Positions 1-11,684 of a DNA stretch of 64,000 nucleotides are shown here, one piece after another. The notes beneath the pieces were generated by a model. It had not been told where the DNA came from and searched no databases. It saw only the letters and a list, made by a program, of their open reading frames with translations. Within the stretch, counting starts at the first letter, position 1; the number at the start of each line of letters is the position of its first letter. Origin of the DNA: Muricea muricata (taxonomy: Eukaryota > Cnidaria > Anthozoa > Malacalcyonacea > Plexauridae); NCBI GenBank assembly GCA_963855995.1, contig OY979725.1:9386883-9450882 (forward strand), given 5' to 3'. The translations under genes and the position numbers were made by a program.

Positions 1-250
1 CAAATATGAATCTAAGATGGCAGACAGCGCATTAAATTTCTATCTTTACGACCAACTCCCCAACGAAAGGCTTTAATTCGCTCGAAAGTCGAATTTTGTT
101 TTTTTATTGTTTAATGTAGTGAAAGATCCTGTGTGCTTTTTACAGCACTGCCAACACTAGCAACGTTAGTGCGAGATGTTAATTTTTATTGAAACGAAAG
201 CTGAACTGCTAAAGAAAATAGAAACGACAAGATAAAATCAAAAAACTTAC

Positions 251-340
251 TTTCACTCTATCTTTGGATCTTCTTGGCTTCGGTTGTTCTCGTTTCATCA
301 TGCTGTTTATGGTTTCATCTGGTTGGCGCACTCTCTTCAT
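251..340 (-). other. Exon-like block, mirror copy (left arm)
   Basis: Read on the minus strand, an ATG (338-340) opens 30 codons rich in Lys, Arg and Pro and ends exactly at a strong GTAAGT donor. It mirrors 8632-8721 with one residue change seen (Glu here, Val in the other arm). This could be a first coding exon facing outward from the palindrome. No partner exon was found and the product is not recognised. Confidence 0.25.
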
Positions 341-1228
341 GGAACATCACGCCGGTCCAGTAGGTAACTAGCTCACTCGTGTCCAGTCAACCAACATAAA
401 ATTAGGAGAAAATTAATGTTACAAAATATTTTAGAATATAGGACACTAAGCGTTAATTGAAATTGACTTTAACAAACCGTACATTGTGATAGTATTTGCA
501 TCTTAACATCTGATGGAGACGGCTTGTGATTTACTTCTTATGTCGATATGAATTCTTTCCCATCTTGTTGCGTCATTAGTTGATGGTTGTTGTATTCACT
601 TTTTACTTGGCATTCTTTGAAAAAAAAATTGCGATGTTCAGAAAACTGTTTACAAGATAAGCAAAGAAAACTACGTTCACAAGCATTAGAGAGGACTAAG
701 TAATTATAATAGGCGTGACAGGTCACAGAGGTTAGTCGACGAAGAAACTCATGGACAAATTCCCGGCATGATGATATTCCGATAGCAAGAAGTACAGCAA
801 GTGTAGAACGTGTACGTGTAAGCTTAAACTGTATCTATGCAACTCCAAGAAAAGCGCAACACAAAATGGCGGAATTTAAAGACATTTCTGGTGTCATTTC
901 CAGTTCCCTAACTTTCGCGGACAAATATATTTATATATTTTTCTCAAATTTTTTTGAAGTAAATCTAGATGGATTTTGTGAATAAACAAATTGAAAAAAG
1001 TATTGCCCACGTTAGGAAACTAGAACGGGCGCCCAAGAATGCCCACAATTTCTCCAATCTGGATTATATTTATTGACTGCGCAAATGACTGATAAAAAAA
1101 AAAGGGAGTAATAAAATACCAAATGGTTTCCTCTTCAAGATAGTGTCATACATGCGCGCGGCATTTCGGGATATTTGGGAAAACTCATGTTGAAGTTGAA
1201 CCTAAGGCAACATGCCAAGTACATGGAT

Positions 1229-1850
1229 GACCCTATCCTGCTCAGGAAACTATTTAGTAATTGTCTTACAAAATGATTACAGTGAAACACAAGTCAACGC
1301 CACGGCATTTAAATTTCTCGTGTAGGATTGTTTGATCCTGCACAGTAATAGCCAAGTGGCGCAATCGTCAGAGCAAACGCCTATCACATGTGAGGTCGTG
1401 GGTTCAATCCTTACTTCAGACTCGTGACACCCGGGTACTCCGGTTTGCGAATGTTGACTGGATGGTTAAAATTGTAAAATATCAGTAATCACCGGAACAC
1501 GGGTACTTAACTAAACTGCTGACGATGAGGCGGAACTCATAATGAATTAATGAAAATGTGTTTCACTGTAGTTATCATATAATGTAATTGCCAAGCTGAA
1601 TGAATAATTCTCCAGTAACTACGTCATATGAATAATTTACAATTATGAGAGTAGTGGGGGGGGGGGGGGGGGCAGCATAAAGATTGAAGTAGTGTCAAGG
1701 AAGGGGTACTACCCTGACGGGTACTAGGCGAAGAAGTAGAGTAAACAGGAGGAAGAAAATTAAATTGGAGTAAATAAGGGGGATTGGGGTAAAGAAGGGG
1801 AGAAGCAGGATAAAGAAACCAGTGGAAGGGGGTGCTATCCTGGAAGGAGT
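1229..1850. other. Block present only in left palindrome arm
   Basis: The right arm runs directly from the partner of about 1228 to the partner of about 1850 (junction near 7740), so about 620 bp are extra here or deleted there. The block contains a tRNA-derived SINE, a 17-base G run (1656-1672) and a purine-rich segment. Between about 1720 and 1910 a unit of about 120 bp is imperfectly repeated, and its second copy overlaps the end of the block. Repeated GGTACT/AGTACC motifs at the ends suggest slippage or recombination between short repeats. Confidence 0.75.
1350..1560 (+). mobile_element. tRNA-derived SINE
   Basis: A perfect polymerase III A box (TGGCGCAATCG, 1357-1367) is followed 33 bases later by a B box-like GGTTCAATCC (1401-1410), as in tRNA genes. 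The sequence around them does not fold into a proper tRNA and is followed by a non-tRNA body containing CCCGGGTACTCCGG. The same ACTCCGG/CCGGAGT core recurs at about 13876 and 33340. The 3' end is uncertain. Confidence 0.6.
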
Positions 1851-2693
1851 ACCCGGGAAAGAAGAGGGTGAACAGGAGGAAAAGTAGATTGGAGTACAGA
1901 AAGGGGAAATTAAACGGATCAGGAAATTCAGACTTGCAATTCAAATGAAAGGCAGCTCATTGGTCATGTAAACACTCGTTAAATCATGGTTCTCGCTTGC
2001 CTTTAGCTTGGAATCATCTTTGAATTTGAACTGAAAGTCTGAATTTGCATGTTTCTTGTATAGAGTGCAGTGTATCAGAACAGAAGAGGTTTTGAAGAAA
2101 AAGAAAGAAAGAATAAAAGTAAGTTAAAATTTGTAAAGAATAATGAAGAAACTATTGGTACAGCACTTGATACATGATGATAATCATCTTTATAAACTCT
2201 CTATTAATCCGGGGGGGGGGTATAATAGAGAATTTGCAATGATAGTAAGTATATTGTAATATTTGGGTTTTTACCACTAAATCCTCTTGAAAGTTCTTTT
2301 TGGCTGTGGCTTCTCTCATCACAGTTGTCTGTGCTTGTCTTGCAAAATCTCTGGAATATCTATAACGTGAAGGTCAATATTTAAGATTAGAAAAATAGAA
2401 ACCGTAAAATAGAAAGAAATTTAAATCGTGGCGAATACTTTTTACGGTCTTGCTGGCATGACAAAAAGAGAGTATAGATTTATAAGATCATGTTGATTTA
2501 TCCTTTATCTGAACTATATTTAACTTAGATTTTAAAATAGATTTCACCCTGGTAAGCAGACCGAATGGGTTTTCAAACAAGATAACATTTAATGACTAAA
2601 ACGTGCACAGAATAGTTAGAGAATGCTTACATGTCGAATAAAAATCCAATACTTTTAATGTCCAACTACACAATAGCGATTTTCGTTGCATTT

Positions 2694-2834
2694 CTAGACT
2701 GGAGAAGAAGACGACGCCATTTTGATTTTGATTTCTCCCGACAACGGCAGATTTGTCTTCGCAATTTTTTTCCATTTCTTCGTCGTTTCAGCTCCAATTT
2801 GCTCGTTGTGTTTCTTTCGTACCTTCCTCGCCAT
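2694..2834 (-). other. Small ORF, mirror copy (left arm)
   Basis: An ATG-started ORF of 46 codons, starting MARKVRKKHNEQ and rich in Lys, mirrors 6757-6897. Its composition is protein-like, but no family is recognised. It could be an exon or chance. Confidence 0.2.
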
Positions 2835-4472
2835 TTCCGTACAACCAATGGACATTTATACTCAAGATTAAGACTGTATTGAGACTTTCAAAATGTTCGT
2901 CAGGAGACATAAAAATCGAAGCTTCTTCTTCGGGTTGCAGAAGCAAATGACGTCAGACGACCTTTGTCCGCCAGCAAATACCCGTATGTATAACATTCAA
3001 TGATCTTTTTAGGAAGCTGAAAATCAGTTTTTATTGCGCGAACGAAATGTTTTTGCCATTATTTCTTACTCAGGTCTTTGTTCTACTACTTTACTTCCAG
3101 TTTAGTTAGGTAACTTGCCAAAAGAAACGCCTGTAAGGGACAATTTTGCATTTTTTTTTTATTTCGATGCTGATGAAGAAGAGAAGACTCGTTAGAGCTT
3201 TCATTGGCAAATATCTTTCCCTCCGTGGCCGAGAGGTAAAGACAACTGTCTTGACTTCGATTTTGGGTGGATCGAGGACCGGTCCAGTTCAACTGAGTTT
3301 GGTAAGAATTTAATTCTGATCGGTGCTCGACCCACCCAAAACTGAATTCAAAGCTGGGCGTGGAGTGCAGGAAAACACTAGGCAGTACCGCGAGGCCAAG
3401 GAGGCAAACGTTATTTTCCTAGTGTTGTTAACTAATATTTAAGCAAATTTCATTAACTTGACTGTTGGGGACAGACCTGTAGGGTTGGTGCATTGAAGAC
3501 TTCTCGTCGTTATTTCCCTTCGTTCAAGAAGACAAGTTGTCTTCATCGAGAAATAACGACGAAAAGACTTCAAGACACCACTAAACCACTACACTGTGCC
3601 AATAATATATGGCTGACTTCTTCCTAACGCTTACGGTACGACCATGGATGCGCAAAGATGCGCAAACGCATTAAAGCCTTGAAAGCAAGTGTTTTCTTTT
3701 AGGAAAGAATCAAGGACGACAACGCTTACTAAATCAAAGCCGTCTAGTCATGTTTTAAGTACTTCAGCTGTTTAACGATCTTTTACCAGATCTTTGCAAG
3801 AGGAAAAGTAAAATTTTGCATCATTATTATTAACTTTCCGTCAGTCGTTTCTTTCTTGATCGAGCATTATATGCCATTGTGTTCAGTGTCCTTGATATAG
3901 GAGCCATATACTTATGGCCTTGGGTTTAATTCCCAAACACTGAATGGCAGTGTTTTGCTCTTCCAATGAGATAACAAGATGGCACTGTAGAACGCGTGGT
4001 TTTATATAAGCTACGAGCGTCAAGATATCCTTGATAGGTAACTATTGATCCTACAATGGCACTTATGTTCACTGCCAATAGGAACGTTTTCAACTCACAG
4101 CTTGTACATAATGGCTTTTATAGGTTGTGTCACAAGGAAACTGCAGTTCGGTCGTAAAATCAACTTGTTTTCAAGGTTGCCGGGTTTTAAACATTACTGA
4201 CACTGTTAATGTTGTAGCTCGGAATTGTAAAACAACGGCGGCAATGCAGTTTTCTTGTGCCATAACCATATAAGCTACGACCGCCAAGCTTTATCCTTGA
4301 TAGGAAAGAATTGATCCCACCAACGACATTTGTATTCTCTACCGATAGGAACGTTTGAGACTTACAGCTTGTACATAACGCATTTTATCGGTGAGTCGTA
4401 AAACCAACCTGTTACTGCTCAGCAAACTACCATTTCCCTCGATCAACGATAGTCGATGAAGCTTGGCGCTCG

Positions 4473-5047
4473 AGTTGTTCAGCTAAGTTAAACGATCTTT
4501 TATGGCGAGGTCTTTTCAAGAAGGCATGAAGCATAGATGCGCAAACACTGTACAGCCTGTAAAGAATATGTCTTCTTTCGGGAAAGAGTCAAAGACGATA
4601 ACGCTTATTAAATCAAAACTGTGTAGGCATGTTTTAAGTTGCTCAGCTATGTTTAACGATCTTTTATGACCAGGCCTTTGCAAGAAGGAAAGTCGAAGTT
4701 TGCATATACTATTGACTTTCCGTCGGTCGTTTCTTTCTTGATCGAGCTTTATATGTCATTGTGTTCAGTGTCCTTGATATAGGAGTCATGTATTTATGGC
4801 CTTGGGTTTGATTCCCAAACACTGCATGGCAGTCTTCAGCTCTTTCAAGTAATAAGATAACTTTGGAACAAGATGGCAATGCGTTATTTACTATATGCCT
4901 GGTCATGCTGTAACTAATCATGTAGTATATTCTACAAACCTTAACTCAGGACGTTGGCTGTCAGTTTCTATTCGTGGTTGCTTTGAAACATTGCAGATAC
5001 TGCTAACCTGGCTATAACCTGTAAAATGCTTGGTTTTACACAACCTA
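4473..5047. repeat. Loop of the giant palindrome, itself repetitive
   Basis: About 4510-4890 in the loop is a diverged direct repeat of about 3670-3990 in the left arm. Shared landmarks in order are AAACATGACT-like text, GACTTTCCGTC, TCGAGC.TTATATG, GTGTCCTTGATATAGGAG and CCTTGGGTTT. About 4320-4390 likewise repeats about 4050-4110. The core of the palindrome is therefore built from older tandem copies with a period of roughly 860 bp, which the inverted duplication later captured. No gene seen. Confidence 0.75.
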
Positions 5048-6756
5048 CGAGCGCCAAGCTTCATCGACTATCGTTGATCGAGGGAACTGGTAGTTTGCTG
5101 AGCAGTAACAGGTTGGTTTTACGACTCACCGATAAAATGCGTTATGTACAAGCTGTAAGTCTCAAACGTTCCTATCGGTAGAGAATACAAATGTCGTTGG
5201 TGGGATCAATTGTTTCCTATCAAGGATAAAGCTTGGCGGTCGTAGCTTATATAAATGATAAAACCACCCATTTTACAGGTTATGGCACAAGAAAACTGCA
5301 TTGCCGCCGTTGTTTTACAATTCCGAGCTACAACATTAACAGTGTCAGTAATGTTTAAAACCCGGCAACCTTGAAAACAAGTTGATTTTACGACCGAACT
5401 GCAGTTTCCTTGTGACACAACCTATAAAAGCCATTATGTACAAGCTGTGAGTTGAAAACGTTCCTATTGGCAGTGAACATAAGTGCCATTGTAGGATCAA
5501 TAGTTACCTATCAAGGATATCTTGACGCTCGTAGCTTATATAAAACCACGCGTTCTACAGTGCCATCTTGTTATCTCATTGGAAGAGCAAAACACTGCCA
5601 TTCAGTGTTTGGGAATTAAACCCAAGGCCATAAGTATATGGCTCCTATATCAAGGACACTGAACACAATGGCATATAATGCTCGATCAAGAAAGAAACGA
5701 CTGACGGAAAGTTAATAATAATGATGCAAAATTTTACTTTTCCTCTTGCAAAGATCTGGTAAAAGATCGTTAAACATAGCTGAAGTACTTAAAACATGAC
5801 TAGACGGCTTTGATTTAGTAAGCGTTGTCGTCCTTGATTCTTTCCTAAAAGAAAACACTTGCTTTCAAGGCTTTAATGTGTTTGCGCATCTTTGCGCATC
5901 CATGGTCGTACCGTAAGCGTTAGGAAGAAGTCAGCCATATATTATTGGCACAGTGTAGTGGTTTAGCTAGCTAAACCACTACACTGTAGCTTTAAAGTGT
6001 AGTGGTTTAGTGGTGTCTTGAAGTCTTTTCGTCGTTATTTCTCGATGAAGACAACTTGTCTTCTTGAACGAAGGGAAATAACGACGAGAAGTCTTCAATG
6101 CACCAACCCTACAGGTCTGTCCCCAACAGTCAAGTTAATGAAATTTGCTTAAATATTAGTTAACAACACTAGGAAAATAACGTTTGCCTCCTTGGCCTCG
6201 CGGTACTGCCTAGTGTTTTCCTGCACTCCACGCCCAGCTTTGAATTCAGTTTTGGGTGGGTCGAGCACCGATCAGAATTAAATTCTTACCAAACTCAGTT
6301 GAACTGGACCGGTCCTCGATCCACCCAAAATCGAAGTCAAGACAGTTGTCTTTACCTCTCGGCCACGGAGGGAAAGATATTTGCCAATGAAAGCTCTAAC
6401 GAGTCTTCTCTTCTTCATCAGCATCGAAATAAAAAAAAAATGCAAAATTGTCCCTTACAGGCGTTTCTTTTGGCAAGTTACCTAACTAAACTGGAAGTAA
6501 AGTAGTAGAACAAAGACCTGAGTAAGAAATAATGGCAAAAACATTTCGTTCGCGCAATAAAAACTGATTTTCAGCTTCCTAAAAAGATCATTGAATGTTA
6601 TACATACGGGTATTTGCTGGCGGACAAAGGTCGTCTGACGTCATTTGCTTCTGCAACCCGAAGAAGAAGCTTCGATTTTTATGTCTCCTGACGAACATTT
6701 TGAAAGTCTCAATACAGTCTTAATCTTGAGCATAAATGTCCATTGGTTGTACGGAA

Positions 6757-6897
6757 ATGGCGAGGAAGGTACGAAAGAAACACAACGAGCAAATTGGAGC
6801 TGAAACGACGAAGAAATGGAAAAAAATTGCGAAGACAAATCTGCCGTTGTCGGGAGAAATCAAAATCAAAATGGCGTCGTCTTCTTCTCCAGTCTAG
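6757..6897 (+). other. Small ORF in right arm
   Basis: 46 codons from ATG to TAG, mirror of 2694-2834. Downstream, 7241-7326 is another protein-like stretch behind a plausible acceptor (TTATAG), reading YSRDFARQAQTTVMREAT and on. Together these could be remnants of a multi-exon gene present once per arm, but I could not join them and do not recognise the product. Confidence 0.2.
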
Positions 6898-8075
6898 AAA
6901 TGCAACGAAAATCGCTATTGTGTAGTTGGACATTAAAAGTATTGGATTTTTATTCGACATGTAAGCATTCTCTAACTATTCTGTGCACGTTTTAGTCATT
7001 AAATGTTATCTTGTTTGAAAACCCATTCGGTCTGCTTACCAGGGTGAAATCTATTTTAAAATCTAAGTTAAATATAGTTCAGATAAAGGATAAATCAACA
7101 TGATCTTATAAATCTATACTCTCTTTTTGTCATGCCAGGAAGACCGTAAAAAGTATTCGCCACGATTTAAATTTCTTTCTATTTTACGGTTTCTATTTTT
7201 CTAATCTTAAATATCGACCTTCACGTTATAGATATTCCAGAGATTTTGCAAGACAAGCACAGACAACTGTGATGAGAGAAGCCACAGCCAAAAAGAACTT
7301 TCAAGAGGATTTAGTGGTAAAAACCCAAATATTACAATATACTTACTATCATTGCAAATTCTCTATTATACCCCCCCCCGGATTAATAGAGAGTTTATAA
7401 TGATGATTATCATCATGTATCAAGTGCTGTACCAATAGTTTCTTCATTATTCTTTACAAATTTTAACTTACTTTTATTCTTTCTTTCTTTTTCTTCAAAA
7501 CCTCTTCTGTTCTGATACACTGCACTCTATACAAGAAACATGCAAATTCAGACTTTCAGTTCAAATTCAAAGATGATTCCAAGCTAAAGGCAAGCGAGAA
7601 CCATGATTCAACGAGTGTTTACATGACCAATGAGCTGCCTTTCATTTGAATTGCAAGTCTGAATTTCCTGATCCGTTTAATTTCCCCTTTCTTTTCTCCA
7701 ATCTACTTTTCCTCCTGTTCACCCTCTTCTTTCCCGGGTACTGTCATCCATGTACTTGGCATGTTGCCTTAGGTTCAACTTCAACACGAGTTTTCCCAAA
7801 TATCCCGAAATGCCGCGCGCATGTATGACACTATCTTGAAGAGGAAACCATTTGGTATTTTATTACTCTCTTATTTTTTATCAGTCATTTGCGCAATCAA
7901 TAAATATAATCCAGATTGGAGAAATTGTGGGCATTCTTGGGCGCCCGTTCTAGTTTCCTAACGTGGGCAATACTTTTTTTAATTTGTTTATTCACAAAAT
8001 CCATCTAGATTTACTTCAAAAAAATTTGAGAAAAATATATAAATATATTTGTCCGCGAAAGTTAGGGAACTGGAA

Positions 8076-8435
8076 ATGACACCAGAAATGTCTTTAAATT
8101 CCGCCATTTTGTGTTGCGCTTTTCTTGGAGTTGCATACATACAGTTTAAGCTCACACGTACACGTTCTACACTTGCTGTATTTCTTGCTATCGGGGTATC
8201 ATCATGCCGGGAATTTGTCCATGAGTTTCTTCGTCGACTAACCTCTGTGACCTGTCACGCCTATTATAATTACTTAGTCCTCTCTAATGCTTGTGAACGT
8301 AGTTTTCTTTGCTTATCTTGTAAACAGTTTTCTGAACATCGTAATTTTTTTTTCAAAGAATGCCAAGTAAAAAGTGAATACAACAACCATCAACTAATGA
8401 TGCAACAAGATGGGAAAGAATTCATATCGACATAA
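8076..8435 (+). CDS. Hypothetical ORF, right arm only
   Basis: An uninterrupted ATG-started frame of 119 codons with a hydrophobic N-terminal third (MSLNSAILCCAFLGVAYIQF) and a Cys-rich second half. In the mirrored left arm the same frame is broken by a TAG where this copy has TAC (GCATAC here, GCATAG there), so only one copy is open. There is no recognised family, no supporting splice structure and no codon evidence beyond openness. It may be chance. Confidence 0.2.
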   Translation: MTPEMSLNSAILCCAFLGVAYIQFKLTRTRSTLAVFLAIGVSSCREFVHEFLRRLTSVTCHAYYNYLVLSNACERSFLCLSCKQFSEHRNFFFKECQVKSEYNNHQLMMQQDGKEFIST

Positions 8436-8631
8436 GAAGTAAATCACAAGCCGTCTCCATCAGATGTTAAGATGCAAATACTATCACAATGTACGGTTTG
8501 TCAAAGTCAATTCAATTAAAGCTTAGTGTCCTATATTCTAAAATATTTTGTAACATTAATTTTCTCCTTATTTTATGTTGGTTGACTGGACACGAGTGAG
8601 CTAGTTACCTACTGGACCGCCTTGATGCTCC

Positions 8632-8721
8632 ATGAAGAGAGTGCGCCAACCAGATGAAACCATAAACAGCATGATGAAACGAGTACAACCGAAGCCAAGA
8701 AGATCCAAAGATAGAGTGAAA
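8632..8721 (+). other. Exon-like block (right arm)
   Basis: ATG followed by 30 codons (starts MKRVRQPDETINSMMKR) ending at a consensus GTAAGT donor. It faces outward, and the mirror copy is at 251-340. Unidentified. Confidence 0.25.
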
Positions 8722-8973
8722 GTAAGTTTTTTTATTTTATCTTGTCGTTTCCATTTTTTTAGCAGTTCAGCTTTTGTTTCAATAAAAATTAACATCTCGC
8801 ACTAACGTTGCTAGTGTCGGTAGTACTGTAAAAAGCACACAGGATCTTTCACTACCTGAAACAATAAAAAAAAAACAAAATTCGACTTTCGAGCGAATTA
8901 AAGCCTTTCGTTGGGGAGTTGGTCGTAAAGATAGAAATTTAATGCGCTGTCTGCCATCTTAGATTCATATTTG

Positions 8974-9371
8974 ATCTCGTTGACACGTAAAATCTTGATT
9001 CCCAAACAGCTTGAAGTAAGCTAGTTTTGATATAAGTTACATTTCACGTGCACAGTAATTCTCAAAGAGATATCGGCAATAAATTTGAGAGAGCTTTTGA
9101 GAGAGATTAGTGCGAGATATTAATTTTTATTGTTCGAAAGAGCTTCAAGAATTTACACATTCCTTACGTGTTGTTTAATTCTCGAGATATTTTAATCTAA
9201 ATTCATAAATTAGGGTAGCTGCAAATTGTGTGCGTGTGAGAAATAAAGACTCCTTCACGGCTATGATTTTCTTTTGTGTTTTGCTCACGATTTATTAATG
9301 ATTCTCGAGATTTTAATAAAAAAATTTCATATTAACAGCTTACACAATAATTTGGCCGGCCTAATTAATAC
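8974..9371. other. No gene seen
   Basis: AT-rich flank of the palindrome with GAGAGAGATT-type short repeats near 9090-9120. Nothing codes convincingly. Confidence 0.5.
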
Positions 9372-9630
9372 TATTCTATAATATACTGAGTGTCAAAGTT
9401 CATTTATTCCTGTTTCTTATTGGTTAAGAACGTATCACGTGATAGTGGAGAAATTCTATTGTCTCCCTGGCAACGTAGCTAAGCGGTGGACATTACTTTT
9501 ATTCACCGGTAGACAACAAATCCACAAAGCCTCACGTAGCCATGTCAGGTAAAAGGTAATCCTTTTTACACATGTTTGATTGATTTGTGGTACTTTTCTT
9601 CTCTTTTGGCACTCAGTATATAATAAAATA
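9372..9630. mobile_element. MITE with ~26-bp terminal inverted repeats
   Basis: Left end 9372-9398 and right end 9605-9630 are imperfect reverse complements sharing the core ATATACTGAGTG.CAAA. The 259-bp body has no coding capacity. The next palindrome begins at the following base. Confidence 0.6.
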
Positions 9631-9735
9631 CTTATTGACTGAGACCTCGGGAAAGCAGTATGTTTTGTGGACCCTCGACATCGACAGTCTCTGGTCCACA
9701 AAACATACTGTTTCCCTCGGTCTCAGTCAATAAGT
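9631..9735. repeat. Hairpin, 43-bp arms
   Basis: 9631-9673 pairs with 9693-9735 almost perfectly (CTTATTGACTGAGACC against GGTCTCAGTCAATAAG, with the inner arms GTATGTTTTGTGGACC matching), leaving a 19-base loop. Confidence 0.85.
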
Positions 9736-9817
9736 GTTAATTACTATACATTGCAGTTGTTTTATGCGTTGTGATTGGTCAGTTGTATGCAGATAAATGC
9801 GACTATCACACAATCTG

Positions 9818-10065
9818 CAGATAACTCAGTCATACAATAAGAATACATAGAAGGGCCCTCAGCAGTGCAACATGTCACACTATGTTTATGCAGTTTACTG
9901 GCTGCCACCAGCCAGTTCAGCATTCCTATTGGCCAGAAAATGCAATTGACTGGCTGAGAAAATGCTAATAACGTGCGTAATGCGACATGCGCGGCTTCAA
10001 AAACTCCAAAGGCTCCGACGCGAGTGGCCCGTCTATGTATTCTTATTCTATGGCTCAGTTATCTG
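9818..10065. mobile_element. Short foldback element with ~40-bp arms
   Basis: Arms 9818-9857 and 10025-10065 are inverted copies (CAGATAACTCAG...AATACATAG against CTATGTATTC...CAGTTATCTG). The interior 9885-9975 is a diverged copy of 19045-19155: both contain TATTGG.CAGAAAAT and CAATTGACTGGCT. Confidence 0.65.
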
Positions 10066-10269
10066 CTAGCAGATAACTGAGTTATCTGCATGTTGAGCCT
10101 ACGGTGCAGATTATTACAGTATGCGGTATTCGTTGGCATCAATGGTTGGCATGGCAACAACATTTTTTCGATATTTTCTGTTTCATGTTATGGCATCTTG
10201 CTTTTTAAGCTCTTCCGAAGGCGAAATTCGTCAATTGCTCGAGGAAAAAGACTTACAATGTATAATAAA

Positions 10270-10408
10270 GCAATTATCGGATTCGGTTTTTGTGATATGC
10301 AAAATTATCAATGTCTTGGTAAGAGTTATCTGACTCGCCTTCGGCTCGGCTGATAACTCTTACCTCGACATTGATCATTTCGCATATCACAAAAACCTCA
10401 TCCAATAA
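10270..10408. repeat. Foldback, ~67-bp arms
   Basis: 10270-10338 and 10344-10408 are about 85 percent inverted copies with shared TTTTTGTGATATGC and TAAGAGTTATC blocks. Almost no loop separates them. Confidence 0.75.
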
Positions 10409-10428
10409 GTGCTTAATATGTTATAGTT

Positions 10429-10514
10429 TACTTATTAAGCTTTGTGGAAACACCACGTAAATTTATTATTGCAATAATAAATTTACGTGGTGTTTCCACA
10501 AAGCTTAATAAGTA
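10429..10514. repeat. Perfect 86-bp palindrome
   Basis: Every base of 10429-10471 pairs with 10472-10514, with no loop; the centre is ATTG|CAAT. I checked it base by base. The outer ends read TACTTATTAAGC and its complement. This may be a very young MITE or a cruciform-forming site. Confidence 0.97.
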
Positions 10515-11454
10515 TATTGTATTCACCATGCAAACGTACAAGAAACTTATCATGTTATAGTTTATAAATTATTCGTAACTATCATCTCATGACTTAATTC
10601 TTTCTACTATTGCAAAGGGTGATGGGATGTGAAAAAAACGCACAAGAAGAGAAAACAATGAACGATCCTGGACGGCAAGACCCACAAAACAACAATCCAC
10701 AAGAATAAGAAGACACGACATTGTAATAGAAAGTAGTGGTAATGTGCAAGTTAGTAGAAAACAAGATACTTATTATTGAGGGATCAAAGAGGATTTAATA
10801 GATATTTCTCGTTAATGAAAAAGAAAAGACAGCAAATTAAGTGAAAAAAATTGGATTGAAATAACATTGATATCAAATACATTCAACAAAATAATTAAAT
10901 AGAATATCTAGGAGTTTGGCAGTCAATTTTCGAGTCAAAAAACAGGTAAAAATATGGTAAATGTCGACAATATTTTTTAAAGAAACAATACCTTAACGCC
11001 TGGAAATTTCGTCTCTAACATTTGGATTTGGATATTTCTAAAAACAAAACAAAATAACATGTAGGATTGAACGTTTTACAAAAATAAGTTTCGTAATAAT
11101 GCCACTAAATTATAGTTGATGCATTTTGTCACTATTCTTGGTTTGCACATGCCGTCATTTCGTGTGATTGGGCGCCATCTTGGTTGACTCTGCAGATTAC
11201 TTCAGCTGTTTACAGCGAAACACTGGTGTCAATTTACTATTTCATCGTTAGTTTTAGCGTATTATGAATGATACTTTAAAGATGTATGGCTCGATAGGAT
11301 CAGATATAATGAATAGATACTTTGTGGTTGCCATGTGTTTCAAACGTCAACAAAGATGGCGTCGATTGCAAACGATCAATTCCGTCGTTCTACCTTTAAA
11401 GAATGTGTTCTCTGGTTAAAAAGCGAGAAAATGTGACTTGTATTCCAATTCACC
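10515..11454. other. No gene seen
   Basis: AT-rich sequence with short ORFs only. There is no convincing splice-linked coding text and no terminal repeats. Confidence 0.5.
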
Positions 11455-11684
11455 GTAGCAAAACAGATGGTGGCATGTCGATTTTACCAGAATTTAATGC
11501 GGGTATCAATCAAGAATACCAGTGAAATGATATTTAAGATAAGCTAATGGACGGAATTTTAACACAAGTGACAAAATAACCTATCTGTCTGTTCCTCAAA
11601 CGAGGTTAATTTACCTTAAGTTTTTAAACGATTTCAGACCGCAAGGCATTCTGGTAAAATCAACACCCGCCATCTTTTTGCTAC
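11455..11684. mobile_element. MITE, GTAGCAAAA family, copy 1
   Basis: Ends GTAGCAAAACAGATGG and CCATCTTTTTGCTAC are inverted, with subterminal TCGATTTTACCAGAAT against ATTCTGGTAAAATCAAC. It is the same family as 17144-17378: both share the interior TTTTAACACAAGTG and AAAATAACCTAT. No coding capacity. Confidence 0.8.

Larger units (their letters stand above)
1..4472 (+). repeat. Left arm of giant inverted repeat
   Basis: This arm is the near-identical reverse complement of 5048-8973. For example, 3086-3292 and 6299-6505 translate to the same 68 residues on opposite strands, as do 2631-2882 and 6709-6960. Paired coordinates sum to 9591 in the outer half and 9545 near the loop; the shift is explained by a 46-bp block present only in the right arm near 5960-6005. 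Scattered single-base differences are visible, so this is not a simple copy made by the assembler from a hairpin read. The first base of the window pairs with 8973, so the outer end of this arm may lie outside the window. I recognise no known element in it. Confidence 0.95.
5048..8973 (-). repeat. Right arm of giant inverted repeat
   Basis: Reverse complement of 1-4472, as described for the left arm. It lacks the 620-bp block near 7740 and carries a 46-bp insertion near 5960-6005. That insertion is itself palindromic (GTTTAGCTAGCTAAAC and a CCACTACACT hairpin). A second insertion of about 30 bp lies near 5250-5280. The palindrome ends at or beyond 8973, because the left partner of the next base lies outside the window. 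Confidence 0.95.
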
